From Megalopta genalis (Eukaryota > Arthropoda > Insecta > Hymenoptera > Halictidae): a stretch of 64,000 bases of DNA. Location: positions 186,001-250,000 of the forward strand of contig NW_027476330.1 in the NCBI RefSeq assembly GCF_051020955.1. The letters are read 5' to 3'. Under the pieces are notes generated by a model, which was given only the letters and a program-made list of their open reading frames with translations, was not told the DNA's origin and searched no databases. A program made the position numbers and the translations under genes. The number at the start of each line of letters is the position of its first letter. Within the stretch, counting starts at the first letter, position 1. Of the stretch, positions 27,901 through 40,999 are shown in pieces.

Positions 27901-30836
27901 ATGATTTAGCTTCAACTGCATGCGAAACAAACGAGTTAGCTTCAAATCAATGCGAAGTGGGAGGTTTATCTTCAAATCCATGCGACACAAATGGTTTAGC
28001 TACAAATACTTGTAATATAGATGATTTAGCTTCAACTGCATGCGAAACAAACGAGTTAGCTTCAAATCCATGCGAAACACATGATCTAGCCTCAAATTTA
28101 TGTGAATCAAATGGTTTAGCATCATAGCTTCATATTCTAGAGAAACAGATCATTTAGATTCAGATACTTGTGATAAACATGATTTAGCTTCAACTGCATG
28201 CGAAACAAACTAGTTAGCTTCAACTCAATGCGAAGTAGAATGCTTAGCTTCAAATCCATGACAATCATACGGTTTAGCTTCAAATACTTGCGATATACAT
28301 GATTTAGTTTCAACTGCTTGCGAAACAAACGAGTTAGCTTCAAATCCTAGAGAAACACATGATTTAGCTTCAAATCAATGCGAACTAGAAGGCTTAGCAT
28401 CAAATCCATGCGAATCAAATGGTTTAGATTCAGATACTTGTGATAAACATGATTTAGCTTCAACTGCATGCGAAACAAACGAGTTAGCTTCAAATCAATG
28501 CGAAGTAAATGGTTTATCTTCAAATCAATGCGAAGTTGAAGGCTTAGCTTCAAATCCATGCGAAACAAAATCTTTAGCTTCATATACTTGTAATATACAT
28601 GATTTAGTTTCAACTGCATGCGAAACTATCGAGTTAGCTTCAAATCAATGCGAAGTGGAAGACTTATCTTCAAATCCATGCAAAGCAAGTGGTTTAGCTT
28701 CAAATACTTGTGATAAACATGATTTTGATTGAATTGCATGTGAAGCAAACGAGTTAGCTTCAAATCAATGCGAATTGGGAGGTTTATCTTCAAATCAATG
28801 TGAAACAAGTGATTTAGCTCCAAATAGTTGTGATATACATGATTTAGCTTCAACTGCATGCGAAACAAACGAGTTAGCTTCAAATCAATGCGAAGTAGAA
28901 GGCTTAGCTTCAAATCCATGCGAATCAAATGGTTTAGCTTCAAATACTTGTGATATACATGATTTAGCTTCAACTGCATGCGAAACAAACTAGTTAGCTT
29001 CAACTCAATGCGAAGTAGAATGCTTAGCTTCAAATCCATGACAATCAAACGGTTTAGCTTCAAATACTTGCGATATACATGATTTAGTTTCAACTGCATG
29101 CGAAACAAACGAGTTAGCTTCAAATCCATGCGAAACACATGATCTAGCCTCAAATTTATGCGAATCAAATGGTTTAGCATCATAGCTTCATATTCTAGAG
29201 AATCAGATCATTTAGATTCAGATACATGTGACAAACATGATTTAGCTTCAAGTGCATGCGAAACAAACGAGTTAGCTTCATATCGAAGAGAAACACATGA
29301 TTTAGCTTCAAATCAATGCGAAACAAACGAGTTAGCTTCAAATCAATGCGAAGTAGAAGGCTGAGCTTCAAATCCATGCGAATCAAATGCTTTAGCTTCA
29401 AATACTTCTGATATACATGATTTAGCTTCAATTGCGTGAGAAACAAACGAGTTAGCTTCAACTACAAGCGAAAGACATGATTCAGGTTTCCAAATCAAAG
29501 CGATATTGAAGGCATGGCTTCAAATCCATGTCAATCGAACGGTTTATCTTCAAACACTTGTGATATACATGATTTAGCTTCAACTGCATGCGAAACAAAC
29601 GAGTTAGCTTCAAATCAATGCGAAGCAGAAGGCTCAGCTTCAAATCCATGCGAATCAAATGGTTTAGCTTCAAATACTTGTGATATACATGATTTTGCTT
29701 CAATTGCATGCGAAACAAACGAGTTAGCTTCAAATCAATGCGAAGTGGGAGGTTTAACTTCAAATCAATGCGAAACAAGTGATTTAGCTTCAAATAGTTG
29801 TGATATACATGATTTAGCTTCAACTGCATGCGAAACAAACTAGTTAGCTTCAACTCAATGCGATGTAGAATGCTTAGCTTCAAATCCATGCGAAACAAAT
29901 GGTTTAGCTACAAATACTTGTGATACACATTATTTAGCTACAACTGCATGCGAAACAAACGAGTTAGCTTCAAATCCATGCGAAACACATGATTTAGCTT
30001 CAAATCAATGCGACGTAGAAGGCTTAGCTTCAAATCCAAGCGAAACAAATGATTTAATTTCAAGTCAGTTCCTGGTGGAAGGATTAGCTTCAAATCAATG
30101 TGAAACAAACGAATAAGCTTCAAAACCATGCGTTACACATGCTTTATCTTCAAATCAATGCGAAGTAGGAGGCTTAGCATCAAATCAATGCGACACAAAT
30201 TATTTAGCTTTAAATACTTGCGAGATAAATGATATAGCTTCATATGCAGGCGAAACGAACGAGTTAGCTTCAAATCCATGCGGAACAAATGATTTAGCTT
30301 CAAATACATGTGATATACATGATTTAGCTTCAACTGCATGCGATACAATCGAGTTCGCTTCAAATACATGCGATACACATGATTTAGCTTCAAACCAATG
30401 CGATGTAGAAGGTTTAGCTTCAAATCCATGCGAAACGATTGACTTAGCTTCAAATGCAGGCGAATCAAACGAGTTAGTTTCAAATCCATGTAGAACACGT
30501 GATTTAGCTTCCAATCAATGCGAAGTAGAAGGCTCAGCTTCGAATCCATACGAAACAAATGGTTTATTTTCAAAAACTTGTGGTATAAATGAAATAGTTT
30601 CAAATGCTAGCGAAACAAACGAGTTAGCTTCAAATCCATGCAAAACACATGATTTAGCTTCCAATCAATGCGAAACACATGATTTAGCTTCAAATCAATG
30701 CGGAACAAATGATTTAGCTTCAAATACTTGCGATATAAGTGATATAGCTTCAAAAGCAGGAGGAACAAACGAGGTAGCTTCAATTCCATGCGAAACAAAC
30801 GATTTAGCTTCAAATCAATGCGAAGTAAAAGGCTTA
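24942..30836. repeat. 5,895-bp tandem duplication, copy 2
   Basis: Direct second copy, almost base-identical. Differences I noticed are TAGCTGCAAATAG at 20,714 against TAGCTTCAAATAG, AAACCAGTTAGC at 27,201 against AAACGAGTTAGC, and GAGTTAGTTTC near 30,476 against GAGTTAGCTTC. A handful of substitutions and no indels over 5.9 kb implies a very recent event, or an assembly duplication. After about 30,850 it continues into further Ib repeats, whereas copy 1 joins back to Ia. Confidence 0.93.
25211..27388. repeat. 1,089-bp HOR pair within 5,895-bp copy 2
   Basis: Second pair of 1,089-bp units, 25,211-26,299 and 26,300-27,388, displaced 5,895 bp from the pair at 19,316-21,493. It carries the same variants distinguishing unit 1 from unit 2, such as CATTTCTTCATATCC near 26,996. 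Confidence 0.88.
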
Positions 30837-30840
30837 GCTT
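29881..30840. repeat. Ib HOR copy 0 (960 bp)
   Basis: First copy of the Ib higher-order repeat, starting at the monomer with GGTTTAGCTACAAATACTTG. It is 32 monomers long and overlaps the last 956 bp of the 5,895-bp copy 2. It carries GATACACATT where later copies read GATATACATT. Confidence 0.82.
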
Positions 30841-32010
30841 CAAATCCATGCGAAACAAATGGTTTAGCTACAAATACTTGTGATATACATTATTTAGCTA
30901 CAACCGCATGCGAAACAAACGAGTTAGCTTCAAATCCATGCGAAACACATGATTTAGATTCAAATCAATGAGATGTAGAAGGTTTAGTTTCAAATACATG
31001 CGGTACACAAGATTTAGCTCCAAATCAATGCGATGTAGAAAGTTCAGCTTCAAATTCATGCGACACATATGATTAAGCTTCAAATACTTGCTATATAAGT
31101 GATATAGCTTCAGCTGCATGCGAAACAAACGAGTTAGCTTCAAGTCCATGCGAAACACATGATTTAGCTGCAAATCAATGCAATGTAGAAGGCTTAGCTT
31201 CTAATCCAAGCGAAACAAATGATTTAATTACAAGTCAATTCCTGGTGGAAGGATTAGCTTCAAATCCATGCGAAACAAACGAATAAGCTTCAAAACCATG
31301 CGATACACATGCTTTATCTTCTAATCAATGCGAAGTAGGAGGCTTAGCATCAAATCAATGCGACACGAATGATTTAGCTTCAAATACTTGCGATATAAAT
31401 GATATAGCTTCATATGCAGGCGAAACGAACGAGTTAGCTTCAAATCCATGCGAAACACATGATTTGGGTGCAAATCAATGCGACGTAGAAGGCTTAGCTT
31501 CAAATCCATGCGGAACAAATGATGTAGCTTCAAGTACTTGCGATATACATGATGTAGCTTCAACTGCATGCGATACAATCGAGTTAGCTTCAAATACATG
31601 CGAAACACATGATTTAGCTTCAAACCAATGCGATGTAGAAGGTTCAGCTTCAAATCCATGCGACACATATGATTTAGCTTCAAATACTTGCGATATAAGT
31701 GATATAGGTTCAAAAGCAGAAGGAACAAACGAGGTAGCTTCAATTCCATGCGAAACAAATGATTTAGCTTCAAAACAATGCGAAGTAGAAGGCTTAGCTT
31801 CGAATCCATACGAAACAAATGGTTTATTTTCAAAAACTTGTGGTATAAATGAAATAGTTTCAAATGCTAGCGAAACAAACGAGTTAGCTTCAAATCCATG
31901 CAAAACACATGATTTAGCTTCCAATCAATGCGAAACACATGATTTAGCTTCAAATCAATGCGGAACAAATGATTTAGCTTCAAATCAATGCGAAGTAAAA
32001 GGCTTAGCTT
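30841..32010. repeat. Ib HOR copy 1 (1,170 bp)
   Basis: 39 monomers. Compared with copy 2 it has a 60-bp net difference around 31,170-31,330, where it carries the CCTGGTGG monomer. It also lacks 90 bp (three monomers) near 31,985. All differences are whole monomers, which points to unequal exchange in register. Confidence 0.87.
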
Positions 32011-33330
32011 CAAATCCATGCGAAACAAATGGTTTAGCTACAAATACTTTTGATATACATTATTTAGCTACAACCGCATGCGAAACAAACGAGTTAGCTT
32101 CAAATCCATGCGAAACACATGATTTAGATTCAAATCAATGAGATGTAGAAGGTTTAGTTTCAAATACATGCGGTACACAAGATTTAGCTCCAAATCAATG
32201 CGATGTAGAAAGTTCAGCTTCAAATTCATGCGACACATATGATTAAGCTTCAAATACTTGCTATATAAGTGATATAGCTTCAGCTGCATGCGAAACAAAC
32301 GAGTTAGCTTCAAGTCCATGCGAAACACATGATTTAGCTGCAAATCAATGCAATGTAGAAGGTTTAGCTTCAAATCCTTGCGAAACAAATGATTTAGCAT
32401 CAGATACTTGTTATATAAGTGATATAGTTTCAAATGCAGAGGAAACAAACGAGTAAGCTTCAAATCCATGCAACACACATTATTAAGCTGCAAATCAATG
32501 CGATGTAGAAGGTTTAGCTTCAGATCCATGCGAAACACATGATTTAGATGCAAATCAAAGCTACGTAGAAGGCTTAGCTTCAAATCCATGCGGTACAAAT
32601 GATTTAGCTTCAAATACTTGCGATATAAATGATATAGCTTCATATGCAGGCGAAACGAACGAGTTAGCTTCAAATCCATGCGAAACACATGATTTGGGTG
32701 CAAATCAATGCGACGTAGAAGGCTTAGCTTCAAATCCATGCGGAACAAATGATGTAGCTTCAAATACTTGCGATATACATGATGTAGCTTCAACTGCATG
32801 CGATACAATCGAGTTAGCTTCAAATACATGCGAAACACATGATTTAGCTTCAAACCAATGCGATGTAGAAGGTTCAGCTTCAAATCCATGCGACACATAT
32901 GATTTAGCTTCAAATACTTGCGATATAAGTGATATAGGTTCAAAAGCAGAAGGAACAAACGAGGTAGCTTCAATTCCATGCGAAACAAATGATTTAGCTT
33001 CAAAACAATGCGAAGTAGAAGGCTTAGCTTCGAATCCATACGAAACAAATGGTTTATTTTCAAAAACTTGTGGTATAAATGAAATAGTTTCAAATGCTAG
33101 CGAAACAAACGAGTTAGCTTCAAATCCATGCAAAACACATGATTTAGCTTCCAATCAATGCGAAACACATGATTTAGCTTCAAATCAATGCGGAACAAAT
33201 GATTTAGCTTCAAATACTTGCGATATAAGTGATATAGCTTCAAAAGCAGGAGGAACAAACGAGGTAGCTTCAATTCCATGCGAAACAAACGATTTAGCTT
33301 CAAATCAATGCGAAGTAAAAGGCTTAGCTT
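32011..33330. repeat. Ib HOR copy 2 (1,320 bp)
   Basis: 44 monomers, the longest complete version. It is nearly identical to copy 3 over their shared 1,180 bp; I noticed GATTTAGCTTC at 32,993 against GATTTGGCTTC at 34,313. Both carry ACTTTTGATATAC near 32,047 and 33,367, where copy 1 has ACTTGTGATATAC. Confidence 0.9.
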
Positions 33331-34510
33331 CAAATCCATGCGAAACAAATGGTTTAGCTACAAATACTTTTGATATACATTATTTAGCTACAACCGCATG
33401 CGAAACAAACGAGTTAGCTTCAAATCCATGCGAAACACATGATTTAGATTCAAATCAATGAGATGTAGAAGGTTTAGTTTCAAATACATGCGGTACACAA
33501 GATTTAGCTCCAAATCAATGCGATGTAGAAAGTTCAGCTTCAAATTCATGCGACACATATGATTAAGCTTCAAATACTTGCTATATAAGTGATATAGCTT
33601 CAGCTGCATGCGAAACAAACGAGTTAGCTTCAAGTCCATGCGAAACACATGATTTAGCTGCAAATCAATGCAATGTAGAAGGTTTAGCTTCAAATCCTTG
33701 CGAAACAAATGATTTAGCATCAGATACTTGTTATATAAGTGATATAGTTTCAAATGCAGAGGAAACAAACGAGTAAGCTTCAAATCCATGCAACACACAT
33801 TATTAAGCTGCAAATCAATGCGATGTAGAAGGTTTAGCTTCAGATCCATGCGAAACACATGATTTAGATGCAAATCAAAGCTACGTAGAAGGCTTAGCTT
33901 CAAATCCATGCGGTACAAATGATTTAGCTTCAAATACTTGCGATATAAATGATATAGCTTCATATGCAGGCGAAACGAACGAGTTAGCTTCAAATCCATG
34001 CGAAACACATGATTTGGGTGCAAATCAATGCGACGTAGAAGGCTTAGCTTCAAATCCATGCGGAACAAATGATGTAGCTTCAAATACTTGCGATATACAT
34101 GATGTAGCTTCAACTGCATGCGATACAATCGAGTTAGCTTCAAATACATGCGAAACACATGATTTAGCTTCAAACCAATGCGATGTAGAAGGTTCAGCTT
34201 CAAATCCATGCGACACATATGATTTAGCTTCAAATACTTGCGATATAAGTGATATAGGTTCAAAAGCAGAAGGAACAAACGAGGTAGCTTCAATTCCATG
34301 CGAAACAAATGATTTGGCTTCAAAACAATGCGAAGTAGAAGGCTTAGCTTCGAATCCATACGAAACAAATGGTTTATTTTCAAAAACTTGTGGTATAAAT
34401 GAAATAGTTTCAAATGCTAGCGAAACAAACGAGTTAGCTTCAAATCCATGCAAAACACATGATTTAGCTTCCAATCAATGCGAAACACATGATTTAGCTT
34501 CAAATCAATG
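33331..34510. repeat. Ib HOR copy 3 (partial, 1,180 bp)
   Basis: Follows copy 2 at exactly 1,320 bp offset and breaks off near 34,512, where GCGAAGTAG replaces GCGGAAC. The following sequence is a different mosaic of Ib monomers. Confidence 0.88.
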
Positions 34511-37500
34511 CGAAGTAGAAGGCTTAGCTTCGAATCCAACCGAAACACATGATTTATCTACAAATCATTGCGAAGTAGAAGGCGTATCTTCAAATCAATT
34601 CGAAACAAATGGTTTAGATTCAGATACATGTGATAAACATGATTTAGCTTCAACTACATGCGATGTAGAAGGTTCAGCTTCAAATCCATGCGACATATGA
34701 TTTAGCTTCAAATACTTGCGATATAAGTGATATAGCTTCAAAAGCAGAAGGAACAAACGAGGTAGCTTCAATTCCATGCGAAACAAATGATTTAGCTTCA
34801 AATCAATGCGAAGTAGAAGGCTTAGCTTCAAATCCATGCGAAACACGTGATTTAGCTTCCAATTAATGGGAAGTAGATGGCTTAGTTTCAAATCCATGCG
34901 AAACAAATGGTTTAGCTTCAATTACTTGTGATATACGTTCATTAGATTATCTGCTTGCGCAACGAACGAGTTAGCTTCAAATCCATGCGATACAAAAGAT
35001 TTAGCTTCAAATCCATGCGATACATACGATTTAGCTTCAAATACTTGCGATATAAGTGATATAGCTTCAAAAGCAGAAGGAACAAACGAGGTAGCTTCAA
35101 TTCCATGCGAAACAATCGGTTTAGATTCAAATACTTGTGATATACGTTATTTATATTTAACTGAATGCGCAACGAACGAGTTAGCTTCAAATCCATGCGA
35201 TACACAAGATTTAGCTTCAAATCAATGCGATGTAGAAGGTTCAGCTTCAAATCCATGCGACATATGATTTAGCTTCAAATACTTGCCATATAAGTGATAT
35301 AGCTTCAAAAGCAGAAGGAACAAACGAGGTAGCTTCAATTCCATGCGAAACAAATGATTTAGCTTCAAATCAATGCGAAGTAGAAGGCTTAGCTTCAAAT
35401 CCATGCGAAACACGTGATTTAGCTTCCAATTAATGGGAAATAGAAGGCTTAGCTTCAAATCCATGCGAAACAAACGGTTTAGATTCAAATACTTGTGATA
35501 TACGTTATTTATATTTAACTGAATGCACAACGAACGAGTTAGCTTCAAATCCATGCGACACATACGATTTAGCTCCAAATGCTTGCGATATAAGTGATAT
35601 AGCTTCAAAACCTGGAGCAACAAACGAGGTACCTTCAATTCCATGCGAAACAAATGATTTAGCTTCCAATTAATGCGAAGTAGAAGGCTTAGCTTCAAAT
35701 CCATGCGAAACAAATGGTTTAGCTTCAAATACTTGTGATATACGTTATTTAGACTTAACTGCATGCGCAACGAACGAGTTAGTTTCAAATCCAGGCGATA
35801 CACAAGATTTAGCTTCATATCAATACGAAGTAGAAGGTTTTGCTTCAAATCCATGCGAAACACATGATTTAGCTTCATATCAATGCGATGTATACGTTTT
35901 AGCTTCAAATCAATGCGATGTAGAAAGTTCAGCTTCAAATTCATGCGATACATATGATTAAGCTTCAAATACTTGCGATATAAGTGATATAGCTTCAGCT
36001 GCATGCGAAACAAACGAGTTAGCTTCAAATCCATGCGAAAAACATGATTTAACTGCAAATCAATATGATGTAGAAGGTTTAGCTCTAAATCCATGCGATA
36101 CACAAGATTTAGCTTCAAATCAATGCGATGTAGAAGGTTCAGCTTCAAATCCATGCGACACATATGATTTAGCTTCAAATCAATGCGATATAGAAGGTTC
36201 AGCTTCAAATCCATGCGACACATATGATTTAGCTTCAAATACTTGCGATATAAGTGATATAGGTTCAAAAGCAGAAGGAACAAACGAGGTAGCTTCAATT
36301 CCATGCGAAACAAATGATTTGGTTTCAAAACAATGCGAAGTAGAAGGCTTAGCTTCAAATCCATGCGAATCACGTGATTTAGCTTCCAATTAATGGGAAG
36401 TAGAAGGCTTATCTTCAAATCCATGCGTAACAAACGGTTTAGATTCAAATACTTGTGATATACGTTATTTATATTTAACTGAATGCGCAACGAACGAGTT
36501 AGCTTCAAATCCATGCGATACACAAGATTTAGCTTCAAATCAATGCGATGTAGAAGGTTCAGCTTCAAATCCATGCGACATATGATATAGCTTCAAATAC
36601 TTGCGATATAAGTGATACAGCTTCAAAAGCAGAAGGAACAAACGTGGTAGCTTCAATTCCATGCGAAACAAATGATTTAGCTTCAAATCAATGCGAAGTA
36701 GAAGGCTTAGCTTCAAATCCATGCGAAACACGTGATTTAGCTTCCAATTAATGGGAAGTAGATGGCTTAGCTTCAAATCCATGCGAAACAAATGGTTTAG
36801 CTTCAAATACTTGTGATATACGTTATTTAGAATTAACTGCATGCGCAACGAACGAGTTAGTTTCAAATCCAGGCGATACACAAGATTTAGCTTCAAATCA
36901 ATGCGATGTAGAAGGTTCAGCTTCAAATCCATGCGACATATGATTTAGCTTCAAATACTTGCCATATAAGTGATATAGCTTCAAAAGCAGAAGGAACAAA
37001 CGAGGTAGCTTCAATTCCATGCGAAACAAATGATTTAGCTTCTAATTAATGCGAAGTAGAAGGCTCAGCTTCAAATCCATGCGAAACAAATGGTTTAGCT
37101 TCAAATACTTGTGATATACGTTATTTAGACTTAACTGCATGCGCAACGAACGAGTTAGCTTCAAATCCAGGCGATACACAAGATTTAGCTTCATATCAAT
37201 ACGAAGTAGAAGGTTTTGCTTCAAATCCATGCGAAACAAATGATTTAGATTCATACACTTGGGGTATAAGTGATATAGCTTCAAATGCAGACTAATCAAA
37301 CGAGTTAGCTTCAAATCAATGCGAAACACATGATTTAGCTGCAAATCTATGCGATGTAGTAGGTTTAGCTTCAAATCCATGCGAAACAAATGGTTTAGCT
37401 ACATATACTTGTGATATACATTATTTAGCTACAACTGCATGCGAAACAAACGACTTAACTTCAAATCCATGCGAAACACATGATTTAGCTTCAAATCAAT

Positions 37501-37980
37501 GCGATGTATACGTTTTAGCTTCAAATCCATGCGATACACATAATTTAGCTTCAAATCAATGCGATATAGAAGGTTCAGCTTCAAATCCATGCGACATATG
37601 ATTTAGCTTCAAATACTTGCGATATAAGTGATATAGCTTCATAAGCAGAAGGAACAAACGAGGTAGCTTCAATTCCATGCGCAACAAATGATTTAACTTC
37701 AAATCAATGCGAAGTAGAATGCTTAGCTTCAAATCAATGCGAAACACATGATTTAGCTGCAAATCAATGCGATGTAGTAGGTTTAGCTTCAAATCGATGC
37801 GAAACAAATGGTTTAGTTACATATACTTGTGATATACATTATTTATCTACAACTGCATGCCAAACAAACGAGTTAACTTCAAATCCATGCGAAACACATG
37901 ATTTAGCTTCAAATCAATGCGATGTATACGTTTTAGCTTCAAATCCATGCGATACACATAATTTAGCTTCAAATCAATGC
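34511..37980. repeat. Ib mosaic with about 1,318-bp spacing
   Basis: Irregular mix of Ib monomers. Segments around 34,940-35,260 recur near 36,260-36,575 at 1,318 bp spacing, which is 44 monomers less the 2-bp loss GCGACATATG. Type markers are GCGCAACGAACGAG, ATACGTTATTTA and CCAATTAATG. The longest open frame in the window (minus strand, 35,222-36,574, 450 codons) lies here. It is entirely monomer repeats, and I do not treat it as a gene. Confidence 0.85.
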
Positions 37981-40494
37981 GATATAGAAGGTTCAGCTTC
38001 AAATCCATGCGACATATGATTTAGCTTCAAATACTTGCGATGTAAGTGATATAGCTTCAAAAGCAGAAGGAACAAACGAGGTAGCTTCAATCCATGCGCA
38101 ACAAATGATTTAACTTCAAATCAATGCGAAGTAGAAGGCTTAGCTTCAAATCCATGCGAAACAAATGGTTTCGCTACAAATACTTGTGAAAAACATTATT
38201 TAGCTACAACTGCATGCGAAACAAACGAGTTAGCTTCAAATCCATGCGAAACACATGATTTAGCTTCAAATCAATGCGATGTGGAAGGTTTAGCTTCAAA
38301 TCCATGCAAAACACGTGATTTAGGTTCCAATTAATGCGAAGTAGAAGGTTTAGCTTCAAATCCATGCGAAACAAATGGATTATCTTCAAATACTTATGAT
38401 ATACGTTATTTAGATTTAACTGCATGCGCAACGAACGAGCTAGCTTCAAATCCATGCGATACACAAGATTTAGCTTCAAAGCAATGCGATGTAGAAGGTT
38501 CAGCTTCAAATCCATGCGACACATAGGAATTAGCTTCAAACACATGCGATATGAGTGATATAGCTTCAAAAGCTGGAGCAACAAACGAGGTAGCTTCAAT
38601 TCCATGCGAAACAAATGATTTAGCTTCAAATCAATGCGAAGTAGAAGGCTTAGCTTCAAATCCATGCGACACATATTATTTAGCTTCGTATACTTGCGAT
38701 ATAAGTGATATTGCTTCAAACGCAGGCGAAACAAACGAGTGATCTTCAAATCCAAGCGTAAAACATGTTTTAAAGTCAAATCAATGGGAAGTAGATGATT
38801 TACCTTCAAATCCATGCATAACAAATGGTTTAGCTTCAAATACTTGTGATATACATGATTTAGCTTCAACTGCATGCGAAACAAACGAGTTGGCTTCAAA
38901 TCCTAGCGAAACATATGATTTAGCTTCAAATAAATGCGAAATATGAGGCTTAGCATCAAATCCATGCCACACAAATTATTTAGCTTCATACACTTGCGAT
39001 ATAATTAATATAGCTTCAAATGCAGGCGAAACAAATGAGTGATCTTCAAATCCAAGCGTAACACGTGATGTAACTTTAAATCAATGCGAAGTAGAAGATT
39101 TAGGTTCTTATACATGCGAAACAAATGGTTTAGCTTCAAATACTTGTGATATACATAATTTTGCTTCAGCTGCATGCGAAACAAACGATTTAGCTTCACA
39201 ACCAAGCGAAACACATGATTTAGCTTCAAATCAATGCGATATAGAAGGTTCAGCTTCAAATCCATGCGACATATGATTTAGCTTCAAATACTTGCGATGT
39301 AAGTGATATAGCTTCAAAAGCAGAAGGAACAAACGAGGTAGCTTCAATCCATGCGCAACAAATGATTTAACTTCAAATCAATGCGAAGTAGAAGGCTTAG
39401 CTTCAAATCCATGCGAAACAAATGGTTTCGCTACAAATACTTGTGAAAAACATTATTTAGCTACAACTGCATGCGAAACAAACGAGTTAGCTTCAAATCC
39501 ATGCGAAACACATGATTTAGCTTCAAATCAATGCGATGTGGAAGGTTTAGCTTCAAATCCATGCAAAACACGTGATTTAGGTTCCAATTAATGCGAAGTA
39601 GAAGGTTTAGCTTCAAATCCATGCGAAACAAATGGATTATCTTCAAATACTTATGATATACGTTATTTAGATTTAACTGCATGCGCAACGAACGAGCTAG
39701 CTTCAAATCCATGCGATACACAAGATTTAGCTTCAAAGCAATGCGATGTAGAAGGTTCAGCTTCAAATCCATGCGACACATAGGAATTAGCTTCAAACAC
39801 ATGCGATATGAGTGATATAGCTTCAAAAGCTGGAGCAACAAACGAGGTAGCTTCAATTCCATGCGAAACAAATGATTTAGCTTCAAATCAATGCGAAGTA
39901 GAAGGCTTAGCTTCAAATCCATGCGACACATATTATTTAGCTTCGTATACTTGCGATATAAGTGATATTGCTTCAAACGCAGGCGAAACAAACGAGTGAT
40001 CTTCAAATCCAAGCGTAAAACATGTTTTAAAGTCAAATCAATGGGAAGTAGATGATTTACCTTCAAATCCATGCATAACAAATGGTTTAGCTTCAAATAC
40101 TTGTGATATACATGATTTAGCTTCAACTGCATGCGAAACAAACGAGTTGGCTTCAAATCCTAGCGAAACATATGATTTAGCTTCAAATAAATGCGAAATA
40201 TGAGGCTTAGCATCAAATCCATGCCACACAAATTATTTAGCTTCATACACTTGCGATATAATTAATATAGCTTCAAATGCAGGCGAAACAAATGAGTGAT
40301 CTTCAAATCCAAGCGTAACACGTGATGTAACTTTAAATCAATGCGAAGTAGAAGATTTAGGTTCTTATACATGCGAAACAAATGGTTTAGCTTCAAATAC
40401 TTGTGATATACATAATATTGCTTCAGCTGCATGCGAAACAAACGATTTAGCTTCACAACCAAGCGAAACACATGATTTAGCTTCAAATCAATGC
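37981..40494. repeat. 1,257-bp tandem duplication
   Basis: Copies 37,981-39,237 and 39,238-40,494, beginning at GATATAGAAGGTTCAGC. They are nearly identical; the clear difference is ATAATTTTGCTTC at 39,156 against ATAATATTGCTTC at 40,413. The length is 42 x 30 - 3, matching the 2-bp loss at GCGACATATG plus a 1-bp loss at CTTCAATCCATGCGC (38,088), both present in each copy. Confidence 0.92.
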
Positions 40495-40999
40495 GAAATA
40501 GAAGGCTTAGCATCAAATCCATGCGACACAAATTATTTAGCTTCATATACTTGCGATATAAGTGATGTAACTTCAAATGCAGGCGAAACAAACGAGTGAT
40601 CTTCAAATCCAAGCGTAACACATGATTTAAAGTCAAATCAATGGGAAGTAGATGATTTACCTTCAAATCCATGCGTAACAAATGGTTTAGCTTCAAATAC
40701 TTGTGATATACATGATTTAGCTTCAACTGCATGCGAAACAAACGAGTTGGCTTCAAATCCTAGCGAAACACATGATTTAGCTTCAAATAAATGCGAAATA
40801 TGAGGTTTAGCATCAAATCCATGCCACACAAATTATTTAGCTTCATACACTTGCGATATAATTAATATAGCTTCAAACGCAGACGAAACAAATGAGTGAT
40901 CTTCAAATCCAAGCGTAACACGTGATGTAACTTTAAATCAATGCGAAGTAGAAGATTCAGGTTCAAATACATGCGAAACAAATGGTTTAGCTTCAAATA

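Noticed and set aside
32694..33461. 255-codon plus-strand open frame made of ASNxCExxxL repeats
   Set aside because: It is purely monomer translation, the HOR copies at 31,464 and 34,014 give different lengths by whole-monomer gain or loss, and a stop (CAATGAGATG) is copied with the HOR. There is no signal peptide, start context or non-repeat sequence.
35222..36574. 450-codon open frame on the minus strand, the longest in the window
   Set aside because: It consists only of LKLNHLFRMD-type decapeptides from the monomer, overlaps another open minus-strand frame (36,180-36,389), has no non-repeat domain, and is bounded by register slips. The same applies to the 300-360-codon frames at 5,667-6,644, 7,749-8,834, 11,318-12,325, 32,068-33,093 and 33,388-34,413.
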